Source: Cenarchaeum symbiosum A (lineage in GTDB: Archaea > Thermoproteota > Nitrososphaeria > Nitrososphaerales > Nitrosopumilaceae). Taken from it: 64,000 bases of DNA. The DNA lies in contig DP000238.1 in NCBI GenBank assembly GCA_000200715.1, forward strand, positions 380,832 to 444,831. Reading direction: 5' to 3'. The translations under genes were made by a program, and so were the position numbers. The notes under the pieces were generated by a model. It was not told the origin of the DNA. It saw only the letters and a program-made list of their open reading frames with translations, and made no database searches. Every line of letters starts with the position of its first letter. The first letter of the stretch is position 1. Positions 1 to 7,824 of the stretch are shown in pieces.

Positions 1-481
1 AACGATAAACCCCGCCATAACCCATGGAATATCGGAATACGTGGGCTCCATCCGGCCCGGCAGGCTCGCCGATATGGTGCTCTGGTCGCCCAAGTTCTTT
101 GGCGCAAAGCCCAGGTTGATAATCAAGGGCGGGATGATAGCCTATTCGTTGATGGGGGATCCCGGCGCGTCCATACCGACTACCGAGCCAGTCCTGTACA
201 GGCCCATGTTTGGCGCGCACGGGGCGGCGGCCGCCTCCACATCGCTTACGTTCACCTCGCAGATCGCGCTTGATTCCGGCCTGGGGCCGGAGGTTGCGGG
301 GAGGCGCCTTGCCCCCGTCCGGGGATGCCGGCACATTGGCAAAAAGGACATGGTACACAATGATCTCACCCCCGATATACAGATCAACCCAGAGACGTAC
401 GAGGTCCGTGTAGACGGGGCGCTTGCCACCACCGAGCCCGCCAGGAGCGTCTCGCTTGCGCGCCTCTACAACCTGTTCTAG
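1..481 (+). CDS. ureC: Urease alpha subunit, C-terminal part (5' end outside window)
   Basis: This is the last ~160 residues of the nickel hydrolase that splits urea to ammonia and carbamate in the cytoplasm. The frame is open from the first base and reads [20 protein letters not shown], a hallmark of the urease alpha family. It is followed by the conserved [28 protein letters not shown] and [12 protein letters not shown] blocks and ends in the usual LYNLF-type terminus. The nickel ligands and carbamylated lysine lie upstream, outside the window. The urea transporter gene starts 80 nt downstream in the same direction, so uptake and hydrolysis are linked. In an ammonia oxidiser this would feed ammonia into energy metabolism (inference). 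Identification is very secure; only the start is missing. Confidence 0.97.
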   Translation, partial: TINPAITHGISEYVGSIRPGRLADMVLWSPKFFGAKPRLIIKGGMIAYSLMGDPGASIPTTEPVLYRPMFGAHGAAAASTSLTFTSQIALDSGLGPEVAGRRLAPVRGCRHIGKKDMVHNDLTPDIQINPETYEVRVDGALATTEPARSVSLARLYNLF

Positions 482-560
482 GCGTGTATATCGGAATTTC
501 TGCCGACATCGGCTAAATTTCTGATATATAGTCGGATGCGGCGGGAATTTTCAAGTAGGC

Positions 561-2576
561 TTGAACGCCAATCCTTTCGTGGACAAAAAGGGCACCTTTA
601 TGGTTGCAGCCTCTGTGCTCGCGCTTGCGGCTCTCGTATCTGCGGGGCCTCCCCAGATGGCAGAGGCCGCAGGCGAGATAGCCCAGGGCTTTGCCATAGG
701 TGACGTCCTCGACGAGGGCTGGGGCTGGTTCATAGTGGTGGGCCTCGGGGCGGTCTTTGCAGTAGTCATAACCGCCGAGATAAAGCTCGAAGAAAAGTAC
801 CTCGGGGTCAAGACCAGCTCCGAGTGGTTCAACACGGCAGGCCGGGTCATAAAGACCGGCCTGACTGCCGCGGCTATAGTATCCGCATGGACCTGGGCCG
901 CCACCCTTCTCCAGTCGTCGACTGTGGCCTACCAGTACGGGGTCAGCGGGCCGTTCTGGTATGCCGCAGGCGCGTCCATACAGGTGCTCCTCTTTGGGAT
1001 ACTGGCCATCGAGCTCAAGCGCAAGGCGCCAAACGCGCACACATTTCTCGAGATAATAAGGGCCAGGTACGGCAACGGCTCCCACAAGGTCTTCCTGGTG
1101 TTTGCCCTGATGACCAACATGATAGTGACGGCTATGCTGCTCCTGGGCGGATCTGCCGTCGTCAACGGCCTGACCGGCATGGACATATCGCTTGCGGCCT
1201 TTCTGATACCTGCGGGGATAATGATATACACGCTCGTCGGCGGCCTCAAGGCCACCTTTGTCGCCGACTATATGCACACGATAATCATATTCATAGTGAT
1301 ACTGACGTTTGTTGCAGCAGTATACATCAACTCGGATCTGACCGGGGGCGTGGAAGGCATGTACGACAAGCTCGTCGAGGCCGCAAGGCTCAACCCGGTA
1401 GAGGGCAACGCGGCGGGCGCGTTTCTGACGATGGCATCGATAGGGGGCCTCATGTTTGGAATAATCAACATAGTGGGCAACTTTGGGACCGTATTCGTTG
1501 ACCAGGCGTACTGGCAGCGGGCCATAGCGGCCAAGCCCTCGTCTACAGTCAAGGGCTTCCTGCTGGGCGGGGCCTGCTGGTTTGCCATACCGTTTACGCT
1601 GGCCACCACCATGGGGCTGACCGCGGTCGCGCTCGGCGTCGACCTTACACCCGAGGAGGTGCAGCTCGGCCTGGTTGTCCCGGCGGCCGCATCCGTCCTG
1701 ATGGGAGAAGTTGGCGCCATACTGGTGCTAACGATGCTATTCATGGCGGTAACATCTGCCGGCTCGGCGGAGCTAATCGCTGTCTCGTCGCTGATCACCT
1801 ACGACATATACAGGACGTACAAGAATCCGCGCGCGACTGGGCGGCAGCTGCTGCGCGTCTCGCGCGGCGCAATCATAGGGTTCGGGGTCGGCATGGGCGG
1901 CCTTGCAGTGATACTGCTGGGCGCTGGGCTGAGCCTGGGATTTGTCTACCTTGCAATGGGAATACTGATAGGCTCGGCCGTCATACCGATAGCCGTGTCA
2001 ATACTGTGGAAGGGAGCCAACCGTGCTGCGGCAACTGCCGCGCCGATAATAGGCCTTGCAGTCTCGCTTACAGTCTGGGTGAGCGTTGCTGCCTCGCTGC
2101 CGCAATACGGGGGCGAGATAACGCTTGCCAGCCTTGGGGACAACTATTCGATGCTGTTTGGCAACATAGCTGGCATACTCACCGGCGGCGCAGTGGTGAT
2201 ACTGGGCAGCCTTGCACGCAAGCCCACCTTTGAATGGGAAGATCTCAAGGACAAGATAACCCTTGTAGATGTGACCCCCGAAGAGTTCGACGAGCGCGAG
2301 AGCGACGAGGCGGAGCTCAAAAAGGCGTTCAAGTTCAGCCTCAAAGGGGGAGGCCTGATGACGCTCGTCCTGATAGTGCTCTGGCCGCTGCCGCTATTCT
2401 TTAGCGACTATGTCTTTGACCTTGGCTTTTACACGCTCTGGGTCGGCATATCAATAGTCTGGGTCAGCGTTGCGGCATTCTTTATAGTCGGCCTGCCGAT
2501 AATAGAGGCCCGCAAGGGATTGATCCAGGTGCTGACCGGCAAAAAGACCGAGCAGTCCGAGGAGGGCGGCACATGA
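561..2576 (+). CDS. Dur3-like urea/sodium (SSS family) symporter
   Basis: Predicted inner-membrane urea importer of the solute:sodium symporter family. The 671 residues hold about 15 hydrophobic helices. Dur3-type signatures include SSEWFNTAGRVIKTGL, AAAIVSAWTWAATLLQSS and YQYGVSGPFWYAAGA near residues 95-145, then APNAHTFLEIIRARYG. The start is either TTG at 561 or ATG at 600 (in frame); a TATA-like box at 523-531 makes the TTG plausible with a very short leader. The N-terminus has an extra hydrophobic, signal-like stretch (MVAASVLALAALVSAG) before the core. Position directly after urease supports urea as substrate. The stop overlaps the next gene by 4 nt (ATGA), so they are probably co-translated. 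Confidence 0.93.
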   Translation: MNANPFVDKKGTFMVAASVLALAALVSAGPPQMAEAAGEIAQGFAIGDVLDEGWGWFIVVGLGAVFAVVITAEIKLEEKYLGVKTSSEWFNTAGRVIKTGLTAAAIVSAWTWAATLLQSSTVAYQYGVSGPFWYAAGASIQVLLFGILAIELKRKAPNAHTFLEIIRARYGNGSHKVFLVFALMTNMIVTAMLLLGGSAVVNGLTGMDISLAAFLIPAGIMIYTLVGGLKATFVADYMHTIIIFIVILTFVAAVYINSDLTGGVEGMYDKLVEAARLNPVEGNAAGAFLTMASIGGLMFGIINIVGNFGTVFVDQAYWQRAIAAKPSSTVKGFLLGGACWFAIPFTLATTMGLTAVALGVDLTPEEVQLGLVVPAAASVLMGEVGAILVLTMLFMAVTSAGSAELIAVSSLITYDIYRTYKNPRATGRQLLRVSRGAIIGFGVGMGGLAVILLGAGLSLGFVYLAMGILIGSAVIPIAVSILWKGANRAAATAAPIIGLAVSLTVWVSVAASLPQYGGEITLASLGDNYSMLFGNIAGILTGGAVVILGSLARKPTFEWEDLKDKITLVDVTPEEFDERESDEAELKKAFKFSLKGGGLMTLVLIVLWPLPLFFSDYVFDLGFYTLWVGISIVWVSVAAFFIVGLPIIEARKGLIQVLTGKKTEQSEEGGT

Positions 2577-3091
2577 CCTCGTGTTCGGGCTGCGGGACGG
2601 TTCTAGGCCGCAAAAAGTACAGGTTCCACAAGATGTGGCGGATACCTGGCCACTATTGCAAAAAGTGCATGCTGGTTCTGGGGCAGGACTTTGATGACCA
2701 CGGCAAACTGACCCTGCCCAAGACGCCTTGCAAGCTGTGCGAGACGGAGATCTTTTTCCCGGTTACAGTCTCAAAGGGAGGCAAAAGGGGCAGGTACTGT
2801 TCCTTGTGCAGCGAGGCTGTCGAGGCCGGGGCAGTGGCAGCCCCCGGGTCCCCGCCAAGCCAGGTGCCAGCGAGGCTCCCGCATGTAATGATGATGTTTG
2901 CGGGCCTTGGAGTCCTTATGATGGCGCTGGGGCTTATCTTTACGCTCGGGGCAGGAGACGGGGGTCTTGTCAACATACTGTTTGGTGCCGTGACTACCGC
3001 GCTCGGCTTTATGCTGTTTAGAAAGACGATACGATCTAGAAGCCTGCTCCTTGGCAAGACAGGGGTCCGGCAGAATGCTGTACAAGACTAG
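2573..3091 (+). CDS. Zinc-ribbon membrane protein linked to urea transporter
   Basis: Not a family I can name. The 172-aa protein has four CxxC pairs (C4/C7, C29/C32, C53/C56, C76/C79), enough for two zinc sites, then a Pro-rich linker and two hydrophobic segments near residues 104-126 and 131-150 with a basic C-terminal tail. The layout suggests a cytoplasmic double zinc ribbon tethered to the membrane. It overlaps the urea transporter stop by 4 nt, so it is translationally coupled to it and may help assemble or regulate the transporter or urease (inference from context only). Confidence 0.8.
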   Translation: MTSCSGCGTVLGRKKYRFHKMWRIPGHYCKKCMLVLGQDFDDHGKLTLPKTPCKLCETEIFFPVTVSKGGKRGRYCSLCSEAVEAGAVAAPGSPPSQVPARLPHVMMMFAGLGVLMMALGLIFTLGAGDGGLVNILFGAVTTALGFMLFRKTIRSRSLLLGKTGVRQNAVQD

Positions 3092-3173
3092 GCTGGCCTT
3101 TTGGAACTGGCAAATGAGATGCCTGATCCCTGCATTGGTAAGGCGTTGGCTTGCCATACCAGACGGCCCATAC

Positions 3174-3213
3174 AGGCGGTAAAAATCCGCCTTGCCACGC
3201 CTCCGCAGAGGCG
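3174..3213. terminator. Two adjacent small hairpins after the urea operon
   Basis: AGGCGG/CCGCCT (3174-3179 with 3187-3192, A-rich loop) and CGCCTC/GAGGCG (3198-3203 with 3208-3213, CGCA loop) form two perfect 6-bp stems about 80 nt after the zinc-ribbon gene. They could mark the transcript end or be processing structures. No long T tract follows at once, so the terminator call is tentative. Confidence 0.3.
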
Positions 3214-3259
3214 AACCTGATTTCGTTATCCTACAGTATGGAGCCTGCATCATGGCGTA

Positions 3260-3475
3260 TTATTCGTAAAAGCCCTTATTGATTATGAAATTAAAATTGT
3301 TTACGGATAATTATATATTAAATATTACTATAATAGTAATATATATAGCATAATTATCCCAAATTTAGGCTTATTAAGAGCTAAATATTACTATAATAGT
3401 ATTATCTAGTCTTCAATTTACTACAACATTATAAATAATGATGTTATTTTAATACTATACTGGAGAAATTACAAT
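3260..3475. other. AT-rich island boundary and promoter region
   Basis: Composition drops abruptly from GC-rich to strongly A+T here, unlike any other intergenic region in the window. The stretch leads into the AbiE-like pair and holds a duplicated palindrome (separate entry) and a TATA-like box at 3447-3454, about 26 nt before the first gene's ATG. The upstream part, 3092-3260, holds only the two hairpins. I see no gene, tRNA or attachment site. It may mark a transferred segment (inference). Confidence 0.6.
3319..3401. promoter_or_regulatory. Duplicated palindromic operator candidate
   Basis: A 20-bp sequence, TAAATATTACTATAATAGTA, occurs at 3319-3338 and again at 3382-3401. The first copy extends into a perfect inverted repeat, ATTACTAT-A-ATAGTAAT (3324-3340). 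The copies are 63 bp apart, roughly six helical turns. AbiEi antitoxins are known to repress their own operon by binding inverted repeats, so these are plausible autoregulatory sites. Confidence 0.5.
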
Positions 3476-4315
3476 ATGGAACTTGGAATGTACATGAGGC
3501 CGATGAGTCACACGGAGCAGAAGCTCTATCTATATCTGGAGAGCATGAGCAAGAACATCTTTAGGCTGCCCGAGATTGAGCACGAACGGCTGGGCCTGAG
3601 CAGGGGGCATTATCACACCCTGATCAGCAGGCTGGTGAAGAAGGGGTGGATAAAACGGGCGGGGCACGGGACCTACCTGCGGAACCCACCACTCTCGGTC
3701 CGTGCGGGGCCGTACTACATAGAGGACCCGTTTGAGACGGGTCTGAAGATGTACGGCGGATACATTGCATTTCATACCGCGATGTATCTGTACGGCCTAA
3801 ATGACAACCAGCCTGTCATGATCTATGTCGCCACACCCAGTAAGTCGGAGACCGTGGACCTGGGCCCCTACCACAGAATAAAGGCGGTAAAGATGGGAAG
3901 GAGGTTCACAGGAATCAGGACAAAGGACAAGTATCGCATATCGACACTGATGAAGACTATCTTTGACTGCTTTGATCATGTGATGCATTCCGGCGGGTAC
4001 CCCGATCTACTAAAATCCATTACCTTTGCAGAGAGCTATGGCTTCGGGGGGAGCCTTGACTGGAATGAGTTCGAGGTGTACCTTGACGAGTTTGCCTCAT
4101 CTAGCCTGTGCCAGAAGATAGGCTACATGCTGTCTCTGCTTAAGGAGGAGGGGATATACGAGACGCCAGACGACCTCATGGAGTACCTCCGGGGCAGGAT
4201 AAAGAACAAGACAAACCTTTTCGGTGGGAGGCTGGGCGGCAAATATGACCGGAACTGGATGGTGGTGGACAATATTGGGAGGCGCGCACTTTTGTCGTGG
4301 CATTATCATGGTTAG
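3476..4315 (+). CDS. AbiEi-like antitoxin / winged-helix regulator
   Basis: Predicted antitoxin and autorepressor of a type IV (AbiE-like) toxin-antitoxin pair. The 279-aa protein has an N-terminal helix-turn-helix (about 12-65, including SRGHYHTLISRLVKKGWIKR), the small GTYL/RAGPYYIEDPF region, and an AbiEi-type core with GGYIAFHTAMYLYGLN near 95-110. ATG 3476 is preceded by GGAG and lies ~26 nt from a TATA-like box. The last 8 nt overlap the nucleotidyltransferase gene, typical of such pairs. Codon use looks less GC-rich than the flanking genes, in line with acquisition by transfer. The family call rests on domain pattern and gene order, not a search. Confidence 0.72.
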   Translation: MELGMYMRPMSHTEQKLYLYLESMSKNIFRLPEIEHERLGLSRGHYHTLISRLVKKGWIKRAGHGTYLRNPPLSVRAGPYYIEDPFETGLKMYGGYIAFHTAMYLYGLNDNQPVMIYVATPSKSETVDLGPYHRIKAVKMGRRFTGIRTKDKYRISTLMKTIFDCFDHVMHSGGYPDLLKSITFAESYGFGGSLDWNEFEVYLDEFASSSLCQKIGYMLSLLKEEGIYETPDDLMEYLRGRIKNKTNLFGGRLGGKYDRNWMVVDNIGRRALLSWHYHG

Positions 4316-5114
4316 CCTCGAAGAGGCCGGTCAGGCATCATCAAATACTGGGATCGGCCTCCAGCTGGTCTTCAAAGAGGAGTATATGTTTGACATCTGG
4401 AACAGCCTATGCTACATTTCGACGGATGAGGTGCTAAAAGATGTGCAGTTCGCATTCAGGGGCGGGACAACATTGAGCAAGGTGTATTTTGGCAGTCGGC
4501 AGAGAATATCCGAGGAAATAAACCTTGACATATTCTTCAAGGATGGCATGACCCGGGAGGAGGCAGTTGACTTTGTCTACAGGAAGATCGTTTCACGTAT
4601 GGGGCCGTATGAAGTTGACGGTCCGTTCGGAAAAGGGCGCGTGTCGCGGCACAGATTCACGTTCACAAATGAGCTTGGTTCAAAAGATCATGTATACGTT
4701 GATTTTAACATAAAAACCACGGCCCCCGTATACGACACTGAGACACGGGGGGCATCAAGCATAATACTTCCGTTAAATATCCGGAACGTGCCGGTATACC
4801 CTTTCCATGTAATTCTTGCACAGAAACTGATAGCGTTTCACGACCGGGCGGAGGGCAAGGATCTGTATGACATACATACCGGCCTCGCAATGGCAGACAA
4901 GTTGGGCCCTGTACTGGACACCCTCCGCGAGATACTGGCCGCAATAAACATCGATTACAGCGACTTCAAGGAAAGAATAGTGGAGAAGCTCTCGGATTAC
5001 AAAGCCATGTGGAACCTGCATCTCTCACTAAACCCGTATGTATTGGATGAGAACAAGTTGGACTGGGGCAAGGCCGCACAGCAGGCCCTGGACAGACTCG
5101 GCCCGCACCTCTAG
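4308..5114 (+). CDS. AbiEii-like nucleotidyltransferase toxin
   Basis: Predicted toxin partner of the preceding gene; AbiEii/COG2253-type proteins are DNA polymerase beta-fold nucleotidyltransferases. The key motif FRGGTTLSKVYFG is clear near residues 45-57, and the C-terminal part carries the usual PFHVILAQKLIAFHDRAEGKDLYDI lysine/aspartate region near 160-185. I chose ATG 4308 (MVSLEEAG) because it gives an 8-nt overlap; upstream in-frame ATGs would overlap the antitoxin by 90 nt. Oddity: the metal-binding segment, usually SEDLDF-like, reads SEEINLDIFF, so the expected first Asp is Glu and the second Asn. The enzyme may be weakened, or may use the following Asp. Confidence 0.75.
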   Translation: MVSLEEAGQASSNTGIGLQLVFKEEYMFDIWNSLCYISTDEVLKDVQFAFRGGTTLSKVYFGSRQRISEEINLDIFFKDGMTREEAVDFVYRKIVSRMGPYEVDGPFGKGRVSRHRFTFTNELGSKDHVYVDFNIKTTAPVYDTETRGASSIILPLNIRNVPVYPFHVILAQKLIAFHDRAEGKDLYDIHTGLAMADKLGPVLDTLREILAAINIDYSDFKERIVEKLSDYKAMWNLHLSLNPYVLDENKLDWGKAAQQALDRLGPHL

Positions 5115-5167
5115 CCCCCCGCCGGCACAGGGCCATCTTTAAGTAGTATGCGTGGTAAAACAGGCAC

Positions 5168-5560
5168 ATGGCATACGAAAAACTGCTAAAGACCATAATG
5201 GACTCTGACACCAACATCAGGCACTGCCTTGTGGCGGACACCGAGGGCAACATCGTGGAGACAAACCACCGCGAGGGGATTACCAACTTTCTCTCACCAG
5301 AAGAGACTGCCGCATCACTCAAGAGGGCCGCATCCGCCTGGAAGGGTAGAAAACAGCTCGCCCCCAAGATCGGCAGGGGCATGTACGCGGTGGCCGCATT
5401 TGAAAAGATAACAAGGCTAACCTTCCCGCTGGGCGATGACCACCTGATATTTGTCAGCTTGGGCTCCGAGCAGACGAGGGTGGACCTGCATGCAGGCGGG
5501 CAGCGGCAGATAGTCGAGCACGTCCTGAACATACTCACAGACGATCCCACCCGGGAATAG
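5168..5560 (+). CDS. Conserved small cytoplasmic protein, possible roadblock/LC7-like fold
   Basis: A 130-aa soluble protein. It alternates amphipathic helices and strands: an N-terminal helix (AYEKLLKTIMDSDTNIR), strands CLVADTEGNIVETN and MYAVAAFEKITRLTFPL, then DDHLIFVSLGSEQ and a C-terminal helix. This resembles small signalling or roadblock-like proteins common in thaumarchaea, but I cannot assign a family firmly. ATG 5168 lies ~27 nt after a TATA-like box (CTTTAAG, 5137-5143), so it is probably leaderless and separately transcribed. It converges with the next gene, leaving 2 nt between stops. Confidence 0.7.
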   Translation: MAYEKLLKTIMDSDTNIRHCLVADTEGNIVETNHREGITNFLSPEETAASLKRAASAWKGRKQLAPKIGRGMYAVAAFEKITRLTFPLGDDHLIFVSLGSEQTRVDLHAGGQRQIVEHVLNILTDDPTRE

Positions 5561-5562
5561 GC

Positions 5563-6729
5563 TCAGACGGCAGGGGCGCCCCTGGGCGCAAAGACCGACT
5601 TTCCCTGCGAGTCTATCTCCCAGCTGATCAGGCCAAGCTCCGAGAGCCTCCCCATGGTGGCCACGCGCCACCCTTCTACCATCTTTGCAGACTCCTCTAC
5701 AGTATGGGATTCGAGGTTTATGTTGTGCCGCTTGGCCTCCTCGGGATGCTCCCTCTGGTATGACACTATTGTCTCGCGGAACCTCTCGTCTAGCAGCTCC
5801 GTGACGGGCCCTTCTGTGTGACCCTTTACCGCCTCGAGCGCCACGTCAAACAGCCTCCCCTCCAGGGGGAGCCTGCGGATCATTCCCGTTATGAAGGCGG
5901 ACTCTTCGCCGGAGAGAGCCCTTGAATATTCACCCGATAGTATCGGGTTCTCCATCATGCAGAACTTGCGCCCCTCCTCTGTAAGGTAGACGCGGTATGC
6001 CCCGTCTTCTTCTGCTGCGCGCGCAAGCCCGAGTGCCGCAGGCGCCCCCTCAAAGTGCCTCTCCTTGGTCCTGCGGTCCTTTCTTATCCTGCCCACATAA
6101 TGGTCCTTAAAGCGCCTCTTGACTGCCACCATTACATCGGGGTCGTCGCCTGCCGCCTTGGGCAGGCCAGTAGATACCTTTCTTGTCCGCTTTATCCCCT
6201 TTGACTTTTCATACTCGACAATATCTGCTGCAAGCGCCGAGGCCACCTCGAAGGCGCGGTCCCTCAGGGCTTCAAGCTCCACGCTCTCGGCATTCCCCTT
6301 GTACAGCATCTCGGCCAGGACCGCCATTGCTATCTTTACTGGCGCAAACCTGCTGTAAAACCGAAAGAGCATCGGGTACGAATCATACTCTATGGGGTTC
6401 TCGGGCCCGTGCAACTTCAGCCCTTTCAAGTATGTAACAGTCTCGCCAAGCCCCTCCCGCAGCGTTGCATGCGCCCCTGCCTCCGGCTCCCCAAAGACCC
6501 TCTCATATTCCTGGGGCTTCCAGATCTTGTTGACCAGCGTCTTTTGCTCGGCGGTAAGCGGATACCCCTGGATTATGTTCAGCGATGATTCCGGGTCAAG
6601 CTCCCATGCGAGCAGTATCTTGACTGCCCTGTCGATGAACGCTTCTGTATTTCTGAACCGCTGCTTTTTTACCAGCCGGTCTATCTTTGCTGCATCCTCA
6701 CTGAGTGGTATGTATCCGGGTTTTGTCAT
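5563..6729 (-). CDS. Unknown protein with N-terminal ribbon-helix-helix-like segment
   Basis: A 388-aa soluble protein I do not recognise. The N-terminus (IPLSEDAAKIDRLVKKQ then TEAFIDRAVKILLAWE) resembles ribbon-helix-helix or CopG-type DNA-binding helices. A mainly helical middle is followed by a basic patch near 200-230 (KRRFKDHYVGRIRKDRRTKE) and a region resembling a winged helix (YRVYLTEEGRKFCM). The N-terminal fold and basic patches suggest a DNA- or RNA-binding protein (inference). ATG 6729 lies 26 nt from a TATA-like box on the minus strand (6751-6760), consistent with a leaderless transcript. Confidence 0.65.
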   Translation of the reverse strand: MTKPGYIPLSEDAAKIDRLVKKQRFRNTEAFIDRAVKILLAWELDPESSLNIIQGYPLTAEQKTLVNKIWKPQEYERVFGEPEAGAHATLREGLGETVTYLKGLKLHGPENPIEYDSYPMLFRFYSRFAPVKIAMAVLAEMLYKGNAESVELEALRDRAFEVASALAADIVEYEKSKGIKRTRKVSTGLPKAAGDDPDVMVAVKRRFKDHYVGRIRKDRRTKERHFEGAPAALGLARAAEEDGAYRVYLTEEGRKFCMMENPILSGEYSRALSGEESAFITGMIRRLPLEGRLFDVALEAVKGHTEGPVTELLDERFRETIVSYQREHPEEAKRHNINLESHTVEESAKMVEGWRVATMGRLSELGLISWEIDSQGKSVFAPRGAPAV

Positions 6730-6888
6730 ATTCTACCGACCCCTTTATCCTATTTATCATGGTTGTTATGGGTATAATTTACCTCTGTCCGTGCCTGAAT
6801 ATGGTTGGAAACACCAGTTACGGTACCCTTGATCTCATTTGTTATGCCTGATTTCAAGTGTGTAAAGCCTTTCTATCTGAAATAAAGT

Positions 6889-6960
6889 CTTAAATATTAT
6901 TTCAACCTCCAAAAACACATGGATTTTAACGAGAGAGAGGTCCGGGAGATCGTCGCGTGA
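6889..6960 (+). promoter_or_regulatory. TATA box and leaderless 13-codon leader ORF
   Basis: CTTAAATAT (6889-6897) is centred 26 nt upstream of ATG 6919, which opens a 13-codon ORF (MDFNEREVREIVA) ending at 6960. The stop overlaps the GTG start of the next gene as GTGA (6957-6960). This is either a translated leader coupled to the membrane-protein gene, or the true N-terminus of that gene separated by a one-base error. Confidence 0.45.
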
Positions 6961-7229
6961 GGCTCAAGAACAAGGCCATCTTCGGGCTGGCTATATTCTT
7001 GACGATTGTGCCCCCGCATGTGTGGGGGGTGCTCATGCTGATATTTGCATGGATATACTACAAGCTGGATCCCCGGGAGGCCGGACCGGCAGGGGCGCGC
7101 GAGAATGCAAGGGAGAGAGTCCAAGAGTATCAGGAGTATCAAGGAAACGACGGGGACAGGCAGTGGCCTGATGCCGGCGAGCAGTATGAGGATGACGGGT
7201 ACAGGAGGAGCAGTAGAAGATGGCGCTAG
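6957..7229 (+). CDS. Small membrane protein partner of PIN protein
   Basis: A 90-aa protein of unknown function. A basic N-terminus (MRLKNK) precedes one or two hydrophobic segments (about 8-38, with a PPHVWG turn), then a charged tail rich in Glu, Arg, Gln and Tyr (residues 45-90). The start is GTG 6957, overlapping the upstream 13-codon ORF. The last 10 nt overlap the PIN-domain gene, so the two are translationally coupled. That arrangement is typical of toxin-antitoxin pairs, but this protein does not look like a classical VapB antitoxin; a membrane anchor or regulator of the PIN protein is an alternative (inference). Confidence 0.6.
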   Translation: MRLKNKAIFGLAIFLTIVPPHVWGVLMLIFAWIYYKLDPREAGPAGARENARERVQEYQEYQGNDGDRQWPDAGEQYEDDGYRRSSRRWR

Positions 7230-7798
7230 TGGTCCCGTCCGCACCATACGGATACACCTTTGATACGTGTGCGATAATCAACGTCTGGAGAAACCCCAAC
7301 ATCAGCACGCCGTTAAGGATGCTGCTTGAAACGGAGGGCTCGATAGTATACATGAACAGCTATGTGGTGGGAGAGCTTGCGGTGAAAAGCCTCGGACAGG
7401 ATGAGGCGGGGCGCATGCTGCACGAGCACCTCGGCGCAGATGCTGGGGCGGACGTCATCTCTACAATGAGGGAGCGTGCAGGGAGCATGCTGCAAAAGCG
7501 CCTAGGAGCAGACGTGTCAGGGGGGGATGTCATCCCCAAGATGAGGGAGCATGCGGTGCAAATGGAGGAGCACTGCCCCACCCTTCACAGTCCGGACAGC
7601 ATAATCCTGGCCTTTGCAATGTATACAAAGACCGTGCTAGTTACACACGACAAGGGCCTGCTGGCCGCGACAGAAAAAATGAAGGCCCCGTGTGTGGATC
7701 CCAACGTCATAGTGGGGGATTGCTCCGCCAAGAGGCGGAGGAACCAGTTCGAGGGCCTAGTCGGGTATATGGGCAGCGCCAGACTCGGGTTCGATTAG
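7220..7798 (+). CDS. PIN-domain protein (VapC-like putative RNase)
   Basis: The 192-aa protein has a PIN-domain skeleton: YTFDTCAIINVW with the first acidic residue near position 15, a Glu in VVGELAVKSL near 50, and the C-terminal HSPDSIILAFAMYTKTVLVTHDKGLL holding the other acidic positions near 130-150. PIN domains are metal-dependent ribonucleases, many of them toxins. AGGAGGAG (7203-7210) sits 9 nt before ATG 7220. It overlaps the small membrane-protein gene by 10 nt. Unusual: residues ~66-114 are a tandem duplication of a 24-25 aa unit inside the domain, making the protein longer than typical VapC (about 130-150 aa). Confidence 0.75.
   Translation: MALVVPSAPYGYTFDTCAIINVWRNPNISTPLRMLLETEGSIVYMNSYVVGELAVKSLGQDEAGRMLHEHLGADAGADVISTMRERAGSMLQKRLGADVSGGDVIPKMREHAVQMEEHCPTLHSPDSIILAFAMYTKTVLVTHDKGLLAATEKMKAPCVDPNVIVGDCSAKRRRNQFEGLVGYMGSARLGFD
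7415..7561 (+). repeat. Internal tandem duplication in the PIN gene
   Basis: Unit 1 (7415-7486, 24 codons, beginning MLHEHLGADAGADVIS) and unit 2 (7487-7561, 25 codons, beginning MLQKRLGADVSGGDVIP) align along their whole length and both carry MRE near the end. The copies sit between the first and last acidic motifs of the PIN domain, as an inserted helical pair. Confidence 0.7.
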
Positions 7799-7824
7799 AC
7801 AAAGTTGCGTAGAGGCCGCAGGTC

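Noticed and set aside
3092-3260. Attachment site or tRNA remnant at the AT-rich boundary
   Set aside because: No tRNA 3' end fragment or matching direct repeat was found at the far side of the AbiE-like pair (around 5115-5167).
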